DNA of 64,000 bases from Ascidia mentula. Taxonomy: Eukaryota; Chordata; Ascidiacea; Phlebobranchia; Ascidiidae. The notes beneath the pieces are model-generated. The model was not told where the DNA came from. It saw only the letters and a list, made by a program, of their open reading frames with translations, and searched no databases. The DNA is taken from contig OX387204.1 in assembly GCA_947561715.1 (NCBI GenBank), positions 7,631,001 through 7,695,000 on the forward strand, given 5' to 3'. Numbering within the stretch: the first letter of the stretch is position 1; every line of letters starts with the position of its first letter. The position numbers and the translations under genes were made by a program. Of the stretch, positions 1 through 9,700 are shown in pieces.

Positions 1-340
1 CCTGGTCACATTTTAACTCTTTCATGGGGGATGGGGTTGTCTCTTTGGTGTTAATATCGACACTCTGCTCAGATGAGCCAGTACCAGGAACAAAAAAATT
101 GGGCATTTCTGCCTTTTTGACAGGCATTATTTCTGCAGTGGTTTTATGGTCTGCTTGCATAGTAATAGGTGGTGGTTTGTTGGGGTCTAAGATGCTGCTT
201 GTGTGTGTGGATTGATCCTTCGATGCACTTCCTAAATAAGCAACCCTTTTGTTCAGCAAGTTTCTCCGGGATTTCGTTTCTGAATGTACTTGATATGTCA
301 GTTTTGGTGGATCATTCCACCCTGGGCCACCTGGCTGCAT
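1..340 (-). CDS. SRA1: SRA1 (steroid receptor RNA activator protein), 5' part, cut by window edge
   Basis: Reading the minus strand from an ATG at 340-338 gives an open frame of 113 codons running off the window. It begins MQPGGPGWNDPPKLTYQVHS, and a little further on has RRNLLNKRV. The GWNDPP block followed by S/N-LL-x-KRV is the conserved N-terminal signature of SRA1. Human SRA1 has GWNDPP followed by SLLTKRV with similar spacing. After this comes a low-complexity Pro/Ser/Thr/Lys stretch, as in the family. The helical SRA1 C-terminal domain lies outside the window. The frame stays open upstream of the chosen ATG, so an earlier start or a spliced leader acceptor is possible. The gene lies head-to-tail and close behind EEF1G on the same strand. 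SRA1 protein is known as a nuclear-receptor co-regulator. Family call from two short motifs, moderately sure. Confidence 0.7.
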   Translation of the reverse strand, partial: MQPGGPGWNDPPKLTYQVHSETKSRRNLLNKRVAYLGSASKDQSTHTSSILDPNKPPPITMQADHKTTAEIMPVKKAEMPNFFVPGTGSSEQSVDINTKETTPSPMKELKCDQ

Positions 341-547
341 TCTTAGTGTAACTACTGATACTTTGCTACTTCCTACAACCTTTAACACACACAAAACTTT
401 TCTGTTACCAATATTTAATTTGATTAACGAATAAACTATCAAAAACCACATATATTTCTACCTTCCAAAGTATTTAACATAATTTAAATTGGAACATTAA
501 CAGTTGCAAAATGAAACTTGAATGATTTGTGGTATTGGCAGCAGTCC
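341..547 (-). other. Short EEF1G-SRA1 intergenic spacer
   Basis: Only about 207 nt separate the EEF1G stop from the SRA1 ATG on the minus strand. The spacer is AT-rich and holds no further recognisable gene. Spacing this short between same-strand genes is typical of Ciona operon pairs that are resolved by spliced-leader trans-splicing. Several AG dinucleotides after pyrimidine runs could serve as acceptors, but none can be chosen from sequence alone. Confidence 0.4.
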
Positions 548-553
548 TTTATT
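548..553 (-). terminator. EEF1G: AATAAA poly(A) signal overlapping the EEF1G stop codon
   Basis: On the minus strand the last codons read GAT GAT TAC AAA TAA followed by AGG. The stop TAA at 551-549 is therefore embedded in a perfect AATAAA hexamer. If used, it predicts an EEF1G 3' UTR of only about 10-30 nt. No other canonical hexamer was noticed in the spacer before SRA1. Confidence 0.55.
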
Positions 554-1802
554 TGTAATCATCGCCGTCTGCAACTTTATAGTTGCCAAAATCTCCTTCC
601 CAGGCCCAAAATTTCTTGATGGTTTCCTTAGTGCTTTCCTGGTCATAGTCCAGCTTATCCCAGGAGAAGATCTCATAGTCAGTTTGCCAATCAGAGCTGC
701 GTTTAAATGCAAGTTCATGTCCTAGCCAAACCCACACACCTTCCATAGTTAACTGTCTGGGGTTCTCTTTGTCTTGTAACAGCAGCATCACTCCGAAGGC
801 ATTTTTACGAAGTTTTTCCAAACGCTGCAAAAAGCCACCAATGAGATTCATGCACATGAACTTCACAGATAATTCATCATTATACAGGTATTTGCAGTGC
901 CAAACAGAGTAATCTTCCTTTGGAAATTTTTCAATGAAGTAGTCAAAAGGAATTGGAGGTTTGTTGTTGGAATAGCATTTCTTCCATGCATCCATATCAA
1001 AAGAAGGCTTTGGGCAGTCTGCCCATGGGTCAACTTTCTTAGCAGGTTCTGCTGGCGGAGCCTTCTCTGGCTCTTCTGCTTTCTTTGGCTTTTTTTCTTC
1101 TTTGGCCTTGGGTTTGTCTTTTGGCTTTTGCTCCTTTTTGTTAGCTTTGCCACTAATTTCGTTGTACTTTTTGGCATCAAATTGTGCCATCTTCGTGCAG
1201 AACTCTACATTACCCAAAACAGATTTAAATTCCGGTTGATGTACCAAGGTGGTAAACCAGCGGTTAACATTGGGGAATGGGGCCCTAAATGCTGGTTCAA
1301 ACACTCCAACATACAACATCACCAACGTACACGCAAGTGAGATATCAGCTTGGGTAATTCTTTCACCAACCATAAATGTGCGGGTCAGTAGGTGGTTGTT
1401 GAGCATTTCCATTACCTTTTTAATATCTTCCTTGGCTTTGTCTGTGGCGCCTTTGTTGTATTGCATTATTCCTAAGGTTGGATAAACCCATGTGCAAGCG
1501 GCTGGGAGAATTTCGTTGTCAGCCACTCCAATCCATTGCAAAACCTCGGATTCCTTTTCACCCCCTCGAAGCTCTTCACTTCCGACATAGTAGGCAATGG
1601 CATTGGGCTCAAAAAGGTTCACACCATTTCCCTCATAGGCTGGTACCTTCCCCAAAGGAAACTTCTTGAGGAAATCTGCAGATTTGTTTGTTTCTCCAAC
1701 GACAAAAACAGGCAACTCCAGGTTCTTACCACTGAAAGCCGCAGCAATCTGAATTTTTTGAGCTTGAAAATTGTTTGGAAACGTGTACAACTTTCCTGCC
1801 AT
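549..1802 (-). CDS. EEF1G: Elongation factor 1-gamma (eEF1B gamma subunit), single coding exon
   Basis: The 417-codon open frame starts MAGKLYTFPNNFQAQKIQIA. It carries the whole eEF1G architecture. Residues about 1-85 are a GST N-terminal thioredoxin-like fold with the LGKVPAYEG block. Residues about 90-205 are the GST C-terminal helical domain. A Lys/Glu/Pro-rich linker spans about 215-260. The conserved eEF1G C-terminal domain (about 260-417) contains WADCPKPSFDMDAWKK, FMCMNLIGGFLQRL and FGVMLL. eEF1G scaffolds the eEF1B nucleotide-exchange complex, which recharges eEF1A with GTP during cytosolic translation elongation. The length is close to other animals (about 430 aa). The coding region has no intron, whereas vertebrate orthologues have several, suggesting intron loss or retroposition. 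The frame is intact, so it looks functional. Confidence 0.97.
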   Translation of the reverse strand: MAGKLYTFPNNFQAQKIQIAAAFSGKNLELPVFVVGETNKSADFLKKFPLGKVPAYEGNGVNLFEPNAIAYYVGSEELRGGEKESEVLQWIGVADNEILPAACTWVYPTLGIMQYNKGATDKAKEDIKKVMEMLNNHLLTRTFMVGERITQADISLACTLVMLYVGVFEPAFRAPFPNVNRWFTTLVHQPEFKSVLGNVEFCTKMAQFDAKKYNEISGKANKKEQKPKDKPKAKEEKKPKKAEEPEKAPPAEPAKKVDPWADCPKPSFDMDAWKKCYSNNKPPIPFDYFIEKFPKEDYSVWHCKYLYNDELSVKFMCMNLIGGFLQRLEKLRKNAFGVMLLLQDKENPRQLTMEGVWVWLGHELAFKRSSDWQTDYEIFSWDKLDYDQESTKETIKKFWAWEGDFGNYKVADGDDYK

Positions 1803-1927
1803 TTTAATTTTTCTGTTTTATAATTTGACAGTGTGACACGTGTAGCATACCACAACTGGTAAGCGAAAAAGGAATTTGTATGGGGGTTTGCGCAATTCGT
1901 TTCACGATTTGTTTAATCCGGAACAGT

Positions 1928-2000
1928 GTAGTTAACATGTAAAACCAGGGAGTCGAACCGCTCGTCATACGGAGTCAGTGCCACTTTACTGTTTTAGCAT
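1928..2000 (-). repeat. tRNA-like (B-box) SINE fragment
   Basis: The minus strand contains GGTTCGACTCC, a perfect match to the RNA polymerase III B-box consensus, preceded by a segment resembling the 3' half of a tRNA. The T-arm stem does not pair well and no good A box or acceptor stem is seen, so this is not a functional tRNA gene. A decayed tRNA-derived SINE is the simplest reading. It could also be chance. Confidence 0.3.
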
Positions 2001-2132
2001 TTTTCGAAGGACAAAGATGTTTTATTTTTGTGAACTGCGAAACATGTTTTAGAAAAAGGTTTATACTGCTATTTTTGCTGCCAGGCATACTAATTCACCA
2101 AAATCGTTCTTCTGGCACTTAAGTTTCTGAAG

Positions 2133-2597
2133 TTATTTATTTGAAACCGACGTTTCGTCTGCAATCCGGCGAGACTTCCTCAGGATTATGTCAACATATT
2201 GCATCAAGCGCATAAACACTAAAACGCAAGAAAAAACGTAAAAAAACATAAGAAAAAAGGGAATAGATGACATTGGCACTGCTTGTGTCGTCACGTGACC
2301 AGATGTGTAGCGGAGCCTAACACTTACAAAAACCGCTGGCAAATACACACATTGCTCCTTGTCATTCACGCAATGGTTGTTCTTGTGAATGTGGAGCGTC
2401 TCCAGGAATAGATGTTTTGTGTGGTCCTCCTCCATCTCTAGTACTCGGAACTCGTCGAAGTTAATTCGGTGGCCGAGTGTGGCAGCGTGTTTCGCCAGCA
2501 GTGCTGTCCTCTGGCTATTCTTCGTTGCAACGTCGCGGCGATGCTCTTTCAACCGCGTCTGCAACGCTCTTCCGGTTTCACCGATATATGCCGGCAC
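2133..2597 (-). mobile_element. Penelope-like retroelement, 3' part with GIY-YIG endonuclease domain
   Basis: The minus-strand frame begins PAYIGETGRALQTRLKEHRR, the GIY-YIG endonuclease signature found C-terminal to reverse transcriptase in Penelope-like elements. It continues with the family's AKHAATLGHRINF segment and the block around LETLHIHKN, and ends in a short tail after a hydrophobic run. The reverse transcriptase part is absent here. A further piece of the same protein lies immediately adjacent on the opposite strand (2605-2815). The 3' flank carries a hammerhead-like motif at 2147-2186. This is a 5'-truncated, non-autonomous fossil. Confidence 0.8.
2147..2186 (-). ncRNA. Hammerhead-like motif in Penelope 3' end (variant core)
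   Basis: On the minus strand the sequence runs CTGAGGA, then a stem II candidate with GTCT and AGAC as arms, then GAAACGTC. This matches the hammerhead core order CUGANGA - stem II - GAAA, with G in place of T at one core position. Penelope-like elements are known to carry hammerhead ribozymes in their terminal repeats. Activity cannot be judged, because stems I and III are not clear. Confidence 0.4.
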
Positions 2598-2604
2598 GAT
2601 CGTT

Positions 2605-2815
2605 TTGCCATATATGTTCCTGTTTTAACAGACACGCTAAGGCGTATGATGTTAGACTATGGTATAACGGTATACACAAAGCCACTTAGAACACTGGGCA
2701 GCAGGTTGGTGTCACACCCTATCGAGAAGGATACGGCCCAACCCAAAGGCGTTGTTTATTACATTCCGTGTAAGGACTGCGGTGGAGCATATATCGGCAT
2801 ATATATCGGAAATTG
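2605..2815 (+). mobile_element. Penelope-like element, inverted upstream segment
   Basis: The plus strand encodes a peptide with KPLRTLGSRLVSHPIEKDTA and then VVYYIPCKDCGGAYIG. That is the linker between the reverse transcriptase and the GIY-YIG domain of a Penelope-like protein, with the PC-x2-C-x-x-AYIG junction. It ends at AYIG, the same point in the protein where the adjacent minus-strand fragment begins. The order of the two pieces matches a 5' inversion made during target-primed reverse transcription. Confidence 0.75.
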
Positions 2816-2816
2816 A

Positions 2817-3342
2817 CATATTTTTATTGTGAGTATTCGAATGATTTACTAATACAACCCAGTAATTACTTGGAATTGAAAAACTCAAGCTAATATGCTA
2901 TTAATCATGCTAACTAGAGTAGACGTTTTGAACACTAACTGCGTTTATCATCTGTACTATACAATCCTACAAGTGGTTATCCTGATGTGAACTGAACACA
3001 AAAGTTAAATACCTTTTAATCTGCAATCGTAATTATTGCCTTTTTGCCCCTTTAAAGTTATTGCATCTTTTAAATTAACGCCTAAACTGTCGTAAATTTT
3101 GCGTAGTGTTGTCAGATTCCTTGTTAAAAGAACTGTGCACAAATTGCATGTTTGAATAATCCATTAATTGTATGTGGCATGTAAACTTATATAATTTAAT
3201 TGTATGTGGCAAGAAAACATCACTTTTTCCTAGCATCAATAAATTTAGTAGTAAGAGCAAGACTGTAACGTGTGATAGTGTACGCCGCTTATTACATTGG
3301 CGGACAGTGCACAAACTACGCCCTTTGTTGTTTACAAACCAA
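2817..3342. other. Intergenic, no gene recognised
   Basis: AT-rich sequence between the Penelope fragment and the small gene at 3343. The only structure noticed is a short direct duplication (TTAATTGTATGTGGCA) near 3164 and 3197. Confidence 0.5.
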
Positions 3343-3896
3343 TGTCGGAAAGCGAGTCGATGTCTGATTGGCCAGTCGCGGAACAGGAAATGGGAGCTGG
3401 GCAATTTCACCTTTTCAAAAACCGCTCAAACCGGTTTAAAGGTTCGGGTACAGTTCCTGTTCGACTTCCTGGTAATAAGTACGTATTTGCAACAAACAAT
3501 ACTATCTAATGTTAAAAAAAAACGTTTTGTCCGATGTTAGATTTAAATCCGGAAGAACGTACGTTTCCATGCTTGTGAAACATAAAACGTGGTTGCTCTA
3601 TTGTTTGATTTCGTGAATATTTATTTAAAAACTTTTACAAAACCCTTTTTTTAGGTCGATGTTTAAGGTGGTTTCCTCGCGGCGAATCAGCATCGGATCG
3701 CAGCCATCAATTGCACAGGAAAGTACGCAGCCGCGGCCGCGGCCGCTTTGGTCAAAGCAAAAAAACCATCAGAACGAAACCGTCAACGCGATTTGAACGT
3801 TTCCTTTGGAAAATAGTGTCCCAAAGACTGTCCGAAAATGATGCAATTCAGAAGTGGTTGGAATCAGTTGCAAGTTGTGTTGTCGCATCATTGTAG
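3343..3896 (+). CDS. Small two-exon gene, unrecognised basic protein
   Basis: Exon 1 (3343-3471) begins at ATG with MSESESMSDWPVAEQ and ends at a consensus donor (G|GTAATAAGT). Exon 2 (3655-3896) follows a TTTTTTTAG acceptor. The splice joins codons in frame and yields about 123 residues ending at TAG 3894-3896. The product is basic, with an Arg/Gly/Ser-rich centre (KVRSRGRGRFGQSKK) and a helical-looking C-terminus (FERFLWKIVSQRLSENDAIQ). I do not recognise the family. The coherent frame across a good donor and acceptor is the only support. It may be the 5' part of a longer gene, because other donors exist near the end of exon 2. Confidence 0.45.
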
Positions 3897-4637
3897 GTCT
3901 TGTTGATGATCAATCGCACGTGCTGTTGTAGTGAACGGTAAGAAACTATCCTAAGTTTACAGTTATAAATGTAATTATAATACTGATGACAACACAATAA
4001 CCTCAACCGGAGTTGGCGTTTGCGTTTCGATGGGTTTTGCTTTGGCCAGCACGGCCGGGTGGCCACCTTTCGTCACATGCAGCTTGTCGCAACCCATCAC
4101 CTCCCAGTGCGACTGGCTGCGATCCTACGACAGACGGTGATTCTCCGTGAGGAAATCACCTTTACATGGGCGCCTGACTCGATAACCTTTGTGGTTTTAT
4201 CGGTGCCCATGCCATTTCATTTCCTTTTATATTATTCTTTGCGTAGTTGCTTTTTTTTCGCAAAATAAACATGATTTGATCGGTGAACCAATGCCTACGA
4301 TACCTACAATGATTTTTTAGAGGCACCTGTTATGTTATGTTGTTTGTACACTTTGCAGAAACTGATGATGCCCTTTTCAGAGCGAAATATATTTTTCTGT
4401 AAAAAATAAAACATCTTTTAAAGAGCTTTTCGAAAGATTGACTATAAAAAGTTCCGCTCAGCAACTGTAATCATAATACATTAAAAAATACTTGTGTTCA
4501 CAGTTTTCAGAAAGGAATCAAAATATTTTTTGCAAAAGAAATAAAGGACTACATCAAAACGACGAAGTTATGTGCGTTTAAATATTTTGTCATCGATTTT
4601 GATAAGTTTTGCATCATTCTACTGTTGCTGGAAAACT
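3897..4637. repeat. Intergenic with dispersed-repeat relics
   Basis: Positions about 4168-4290 share a diverged block with 31045-31160. Both contain GACTCGATAAC, GTGGTTTTATCGGTGCCCA and a later CAAAATAAA-GATTTGAT segment. At 4361-4390 lies CTGATGATGCCC followed by GCGAAAT, similar to a block near 35906. No gene is recognised here. Confidence 0.55.
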
Positions 4638-5828
4638 ATGGATGTAAGTCCTGAAAATGTAGATAGAACAGCGTATGGTTGCAAACATTATCAGCGACTA
4701 TGCAAGTTTATCAGCCCATGCTGTCATAAAACATTTTCGTGCAGACTATGCCATGATGAAGAAATAACTTCCCATAAATTGGATAGACATGCAGTGAGCA
4801 AAATTGTTTGCAGTTTGTGTGGCTCATTGCAAAGTGTGTCGGAAAGGTATGTGTTATATCTGGTAAAGGTGTGGCAAACTTATTTAGCATTTTCTTACAT
4901 TGCAAAAATTGTACAACAAAATGCACAGCATATAGGCCTTGGCTAAATTTAGTCATTTCTTTGTATTTTAACATACTAACTAACAATAAAAAGTGTAATA
5001 CCTAGACTGTATTATATTATGCTTGTAACAGAATATTTTGTGACAAGGTGTGAATCATGCAACATCAAGTTTGGTCAATATTTCTGTGCAACATGCAGAC
5101 TTTACGATGACAAGGACAAAAATCAGTTTCATTGTCATATGTGTGGTATTTGTAGAGTTGGTGGCAAAGAAAACTTTACACATTGTGTCACATGTGGATA
5201 TTGCTTGTCAAAAACACTAATGAACAATCATGTGTAAGAACAAAAGCTGTTTACTGAACTATGCAGTTTTAAGATACAACCATGAAATTGTAAATTTATT
5301 GCACAGATGCATTGAAGGAAACACCAAACGAAACTGTCCAATTTGCCTTGAATATTTGCACACTTCAACCATTCCTTGCCATGTCCCAACTTGTGGGCAT
5401 GTTTTGCATTCATCTTGTTATAAAAGTTTATTAAAATCTGGAGATTTTCGCTGCCCAGTATGTGGTACTTCAACTGTATCAATGGAAGAACAATGGAAAA
5501 TGGCAAGGTTTTGCGTTACATACTTTACTGTCTTAAGATGATATTTTGTGCATTTTAGATTGATGCTGAAGTTGAACAGACTCCCATGCCAGAAGAATAC
5601 GAAAACCTGAAGCGATGGATTCTGTGTAAAGACTGCCACAAAGTAAAAGTTGTATATTAAACTTTAAACAAATTATAATTATGACGAAGTACCAACTAAA
5701 AATTAAGGTACAAAACCTAATTAATATTTCAGGTCTCCGAAGTAAAGTTTCACATTTTTGGAGGAAAATGTAAAGAATGTGGATCTTACAATACGTGCGA
5801 CACCGAAGCTCCATCAACAGAAGTGTAA
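4638..5828 (+). CDS. RCHY1: RCHY1 / Pirh2-like CHY and RING zinc-finger E3 ubiquitin ligase
   Basis: Five exons: 4638-4846, 5048-5233, 5307-5502, 5559-5642 and 5733-5828. They join in phase to 256 codons plus stop (human RCHY1 is 261 aa). In order, the protein has a CHY zinc finger with GCKHYQR and the CRLCHDEE block (about residues 14-70), and a CTCHY finger with [13 protein letters not shown] and [14 protein letters not shown]. Next is a RING with [21 protein letters not shown] and RCPVC (about 142-185). Last is a C-terminal zinc ribbon with ILCKDC and [10 protein letters not shown]. The family ubiquitinates p53 and other substrates. The strand between RING and ribbon ([11 protein letters not shown]) is almost the human sequence. 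Intron 3 (5503-5558, 56 nt) must start with GC, since using the nearby GT breaks the frame. Upstream in-frame codons back to 4572 are probably UTR. Confidence 0.95.
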
Positions 5829-6772
5829 GACATTGGGTTCTGTGCTGTTGAGTTGTTTGGAGTCAAGCAACATATTTAAAATGTGATTATTTTGTTTCTT
5901 TTTCCTCCTTGCCAATTCTGCAGCACGTATTTGCTTTGCTCGTTGTTACGTTTGGTGGCAACTCTCGTATGGCAGTTCTACAAATTCTTTATGTATATAG
6001 TTTGATGGTGTGTTTGTACAAATCACAACGACTGAAATGCATAGACCACAAACCATTAATTGCATCCCAAATATTGCAAGAAAATGTTGCGCACAAGAAA
6101 AATGGCTGGAACAACAAACCACATTTCCTGTACGAGGTTTTGTCCAAAATAAATTATTTTCCGAACCGCGTAGCGTGAAACTTCGTTTCTCGAACATGCG
6201 TCACGTCTACCTCAGGGAACAAGTTGCAGTTTCGTTTAAAACATGTGAAACTGCTCTCCTGAGAATACTCTCGCCACTCATCGATCAGGCTGACGCGAAG
6301 AACGCGTAATTGAAGGTGGATGTTCCCAGCGCCTATCAGGATTACCATTGATAGATACCTTACTTCTTAGATTTAAGTTTTTAGAGAGGTCGAAGAAGAC
6401 GTGAGCTTCGCGTTGGTGCAGTTTGGTCATTGCTCTGAATTTGTTTGTATTGATGATCAAGATTCCCAAGTTAAAAGATGTCAAAATGTTGTGCGAATTT
6501 ATCCCAATGAACGCAAATAAAAATAAGAGCAGTGATGCACGACGGGCGGTGCTCAGTCTGACGATTCGCTGAAATACGTCACTGCGGACAAATGTGTTGT
6601 GGAAAGGTCCGGTTGTGTTGTTGCTCACTGTATCGTAAAGGAAAGGGTTGATTTTCGTTGTGAAGGTTACAGAGATAATAACTTGAATCAGCATTGCAGA
6701 GATGTGCAATTACAAGTGTTGTAGAGTTGATATGTAAAAGGAGATTGTGCTATTTACGTGGACGTCATCGAA
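5829..6772. other. Intergenic between RCHY1 and the Patched-like gene
   Basis: Open frames on both strands (for example 6278-6709 minus, 6010-6309 plus) have no recognisable domain and no convincing splice sites. An AATAAA lies near 6146, about 320 nt after the RCHY1 stop, and could end its transcript. Nothing else supported. Confidence 0.5.
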
Positions 6773-9700
6773 ATGGAGAATAAACAGAAAAATAATTTGG
6801 TTTCATTTTCTGGAAAATGTCGCACAAAGATCGTTTCGGTTTTTCAGGTGAGCGCTGGTCTGCTATGTAGCTAAAAAGCAATCAAATCATGATCAGCATT
6901 GTAGCACGAGTAAATGTCCGTAAAACATACATTTAGGTATTTATAATCACGTAATTTCTCATGTAGATCTGTTCCGGTATATTGGGCAACACAATTTTTG
7001 TCCACGAAACATGGTTCGTCGTCGTTCCTGCTCTTTTTGCACTTGTTTTGGGAGTTATCGCTTTGGTCAATGCGCCGGCGCAGACCCCTTTCGCATCGGC
7101 CATAACAGACATGTTTCTATTGAGCGGAAACTCTCACGAACGGATAAAGACGTTTGAAGACGTAAGTACAATTGCGAGCAAACAAGTGCCTCGGCTTTTT
7201 CAAATACTGCCAGAAAATCGATGCATGATCCAATGGATTATTTCATGATGTTAAAAGGCTTCAATTGACGCAAAGGTGCTGAATTTCAGATACAATCGCG
7301 CTAAGAGGGCCCGTTACGTGAAATGTTTATTTCTCTGTTTAGTACATTAGAAAACAAACTCCATATTTATCTTCCTGATAGAAATGGTTTGGAAACACCT
7401 GGGCTCAGTTGGGTTACAGTTCAAATTCGGGCCATCTTGTTATACGATCAAAGTCCAAGAAGGATTTGCTAACTGACAATGGTATTTCCGAAGTCCTTGC
7501 CCTGCACCGACAAATAACCAACATAACTGTCCACGACGAAGTGACAAACAGCACAATAACTTACAAGTAAGTCAAAATAAGTTATCAAAAATGATAATGC
7601 CTTTGTGGCAAACGTTTATTATTAACTTACAACAATTTGAAAAATAAAATCAGTATCGATTTGCAATGTTGAGAGAACCTGTGGACGATATACTTGTCCC
7701 ACAATTATTGCATTTGTGTACATTGATTTACGTTTTCTTATGGATCTTTTACTTGGCAGGGATATTTGCCTCAAACAAGTGAATGAATTTTCCAATTCTA
7801 CAACCGAAGAATCCTGTTACCTTGACCCGCTATTAGAAATTTTCCTAAGGTATCAAATTTGTTACTTATTCTTATCAAGCGCCAGGTTGTTTATCATCTG
7901 CCCATGACAAGCGATTACAAACGTGACAAACAGGGTGGTCGGTAACAAGAAAGACAGGAATTTGTTATTCAAACTTTATCTTTGTCCACCTCAATCGAAG
8001 CTTATCGAGTTTTAAACCAACCTCAATTTGCCGCCCTCGCCCTCGCCCTCGCCCCCGCGCGCGACAGTGAATAGTGGAATAATTGGACGTGGCGCAACGG
8101 TTTGAAGACATGCATTATTAATAGATCGCGGAACGACAAAACGCTGCAATTAGAAATATTTGTGGATGACAAGGTTGGGGCCGCTTATGCTGAAATGGGT
8201 GCCATTGTCGACGACCGTGCTGATTCGACGAGATTTCGGCCAGAGGAAGCAAAGAAAGCCACCAAAAAAAGTCAGCAAAAAAATTCCCATAGCAATCAAT
8301 TGATTGGTTTATGTATTCAGCACAATTTTTGCATTATATTGATACAATTACGTCGCGATATCGCAATATATGCAGTGACTTGATTTTTGTGATTGGACTT
8401 AAACTTGGTATAGTATCGCCATGACCATAAAATATAAAAATCTGCTGCGCGGAATCGCAATAGTTAAATAAATTATAACTGTCGAAAATTACTCACAAAT
8501 AGTGGTTGACGATTAGCGCCAGTGCGATCTTTTATTTGAAATTTCTCAGAAATATTAATTTCGCCATTACGACATCGTCAGTTTCTACTCTTTGTGAGTA
8601 ATTTTGCATACCTGACAAGATAGAACAAATCAGTCGGTACCACTTAGCAAAACAGGCTGATTCCCGTTGTCTGAAAGATTTTTTTTTTAATTTTAACTGT
8701 TTCGTATTTTGATTGTTTACAGTTTTTCTTGAAAAAAGTGTTGGTCTTTTGGATTACCACAATACACAATTTCTGTCGGCGCGCGCCTTCCACATATCTT
8801 ATCTTGTACGTGACGAAAACAACCTGACATCTAAACCATCCGTAGCGTGAGTCCCACAATTCTTATAATATATCAAACTTTACAACCATCGTCCATTATG
8901 ACAGGCTTTGGCTGCAAAAGTTCGAAGAAGCAATCCTAAATTATCATATTGACGGATCGGACATCATCGTCATGACGACGGAAAGCGTTGGTCGACAATG
9001 GCAGTCGCTGATTGGTCTTCGGCCCTTGCACGTGATCTTGCTATGTTGCGTAGCTGCGGCACTGTTGGGAATATACATTACCTGCCTAGATGGAGTTTGC
9101 CTGTAAGCGACCTTTAAAAGCACTGGACGAGACAAATTTGGTGCTTTACGTAACGCTGATGGATCTTCATATCGATAGGGCGTGTTATTAAGCCATGCAT
9201 CAAGTAGACGTTGCGCAGTTTATATTAAATTTACATCCCTTGGCGTTTGTAAATTTTTCATTTGACCTTATTGTAATTGCTTCTACAACATGTGCTCAGG
9301 GCTTCGTTTTTGGCTCTTTGTGCTGCTGCGTCGTTGGCAATGTCACTCGCAAGCACATATACAATTCACCTTTTATCTATTGGACGTTTGAGCTTCAATT
9401 TCGTCCAAGTGGCAGTTTTTATTGCTGGTGAGAATTAGCGTTTGAAAAATTCTTTTTCACCGAATTAAGATTTTATTGCCAGCATTCCAACCTCTCATCC
9501 AAGTAAGATTTTGGGACGTCTTGGTTTTCAAAACGCAACAGCAACAACAACAGGACGAAAACAATAAACAACAAGGTATTCAAATGCATTTCATGATAGA
9601 TAGCGCAAGTAACTAAACATATATTACTTTTCAGACCAAAAGAAATATACGGAACTGTACCAAAAAGCTATGGCTCCGTCGTTCATCATCTACTTGGTTT

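Noticed and set aside
897-1340. 147-codon plus-strand frame
   Set aside because: Antisense shadow of EEF1G; its Phe/Leu/Trp richness reflects the Lys-rich linker read backwards.
1928-2000. Functional tRNA gene
   Set aside because: Only the B box is good; stems do not pair.
4572-4637. Upstream start for RCHY1
   Set aside because: Adds a hydrophobic stretch not found in the family. The ATG at 4638 gives the expected length.
6278-6709. 143-codon minus-strand frame upstream of the Patched-like gene
   Set aside because: No domain, no splice sites, no neighbour support; likely chance.
8102-8383. 93-codon frame (KTCIINRSRNDKTLQLEIF) as an exon of the Patched-like gene
   Set aside because: No acceptor/donor pair gives phases compatible with the neighbouring exons. 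The small exons at 8550-8593 and 8723-8846 fit in phase and carry the family motif, so this lies in intron 4.
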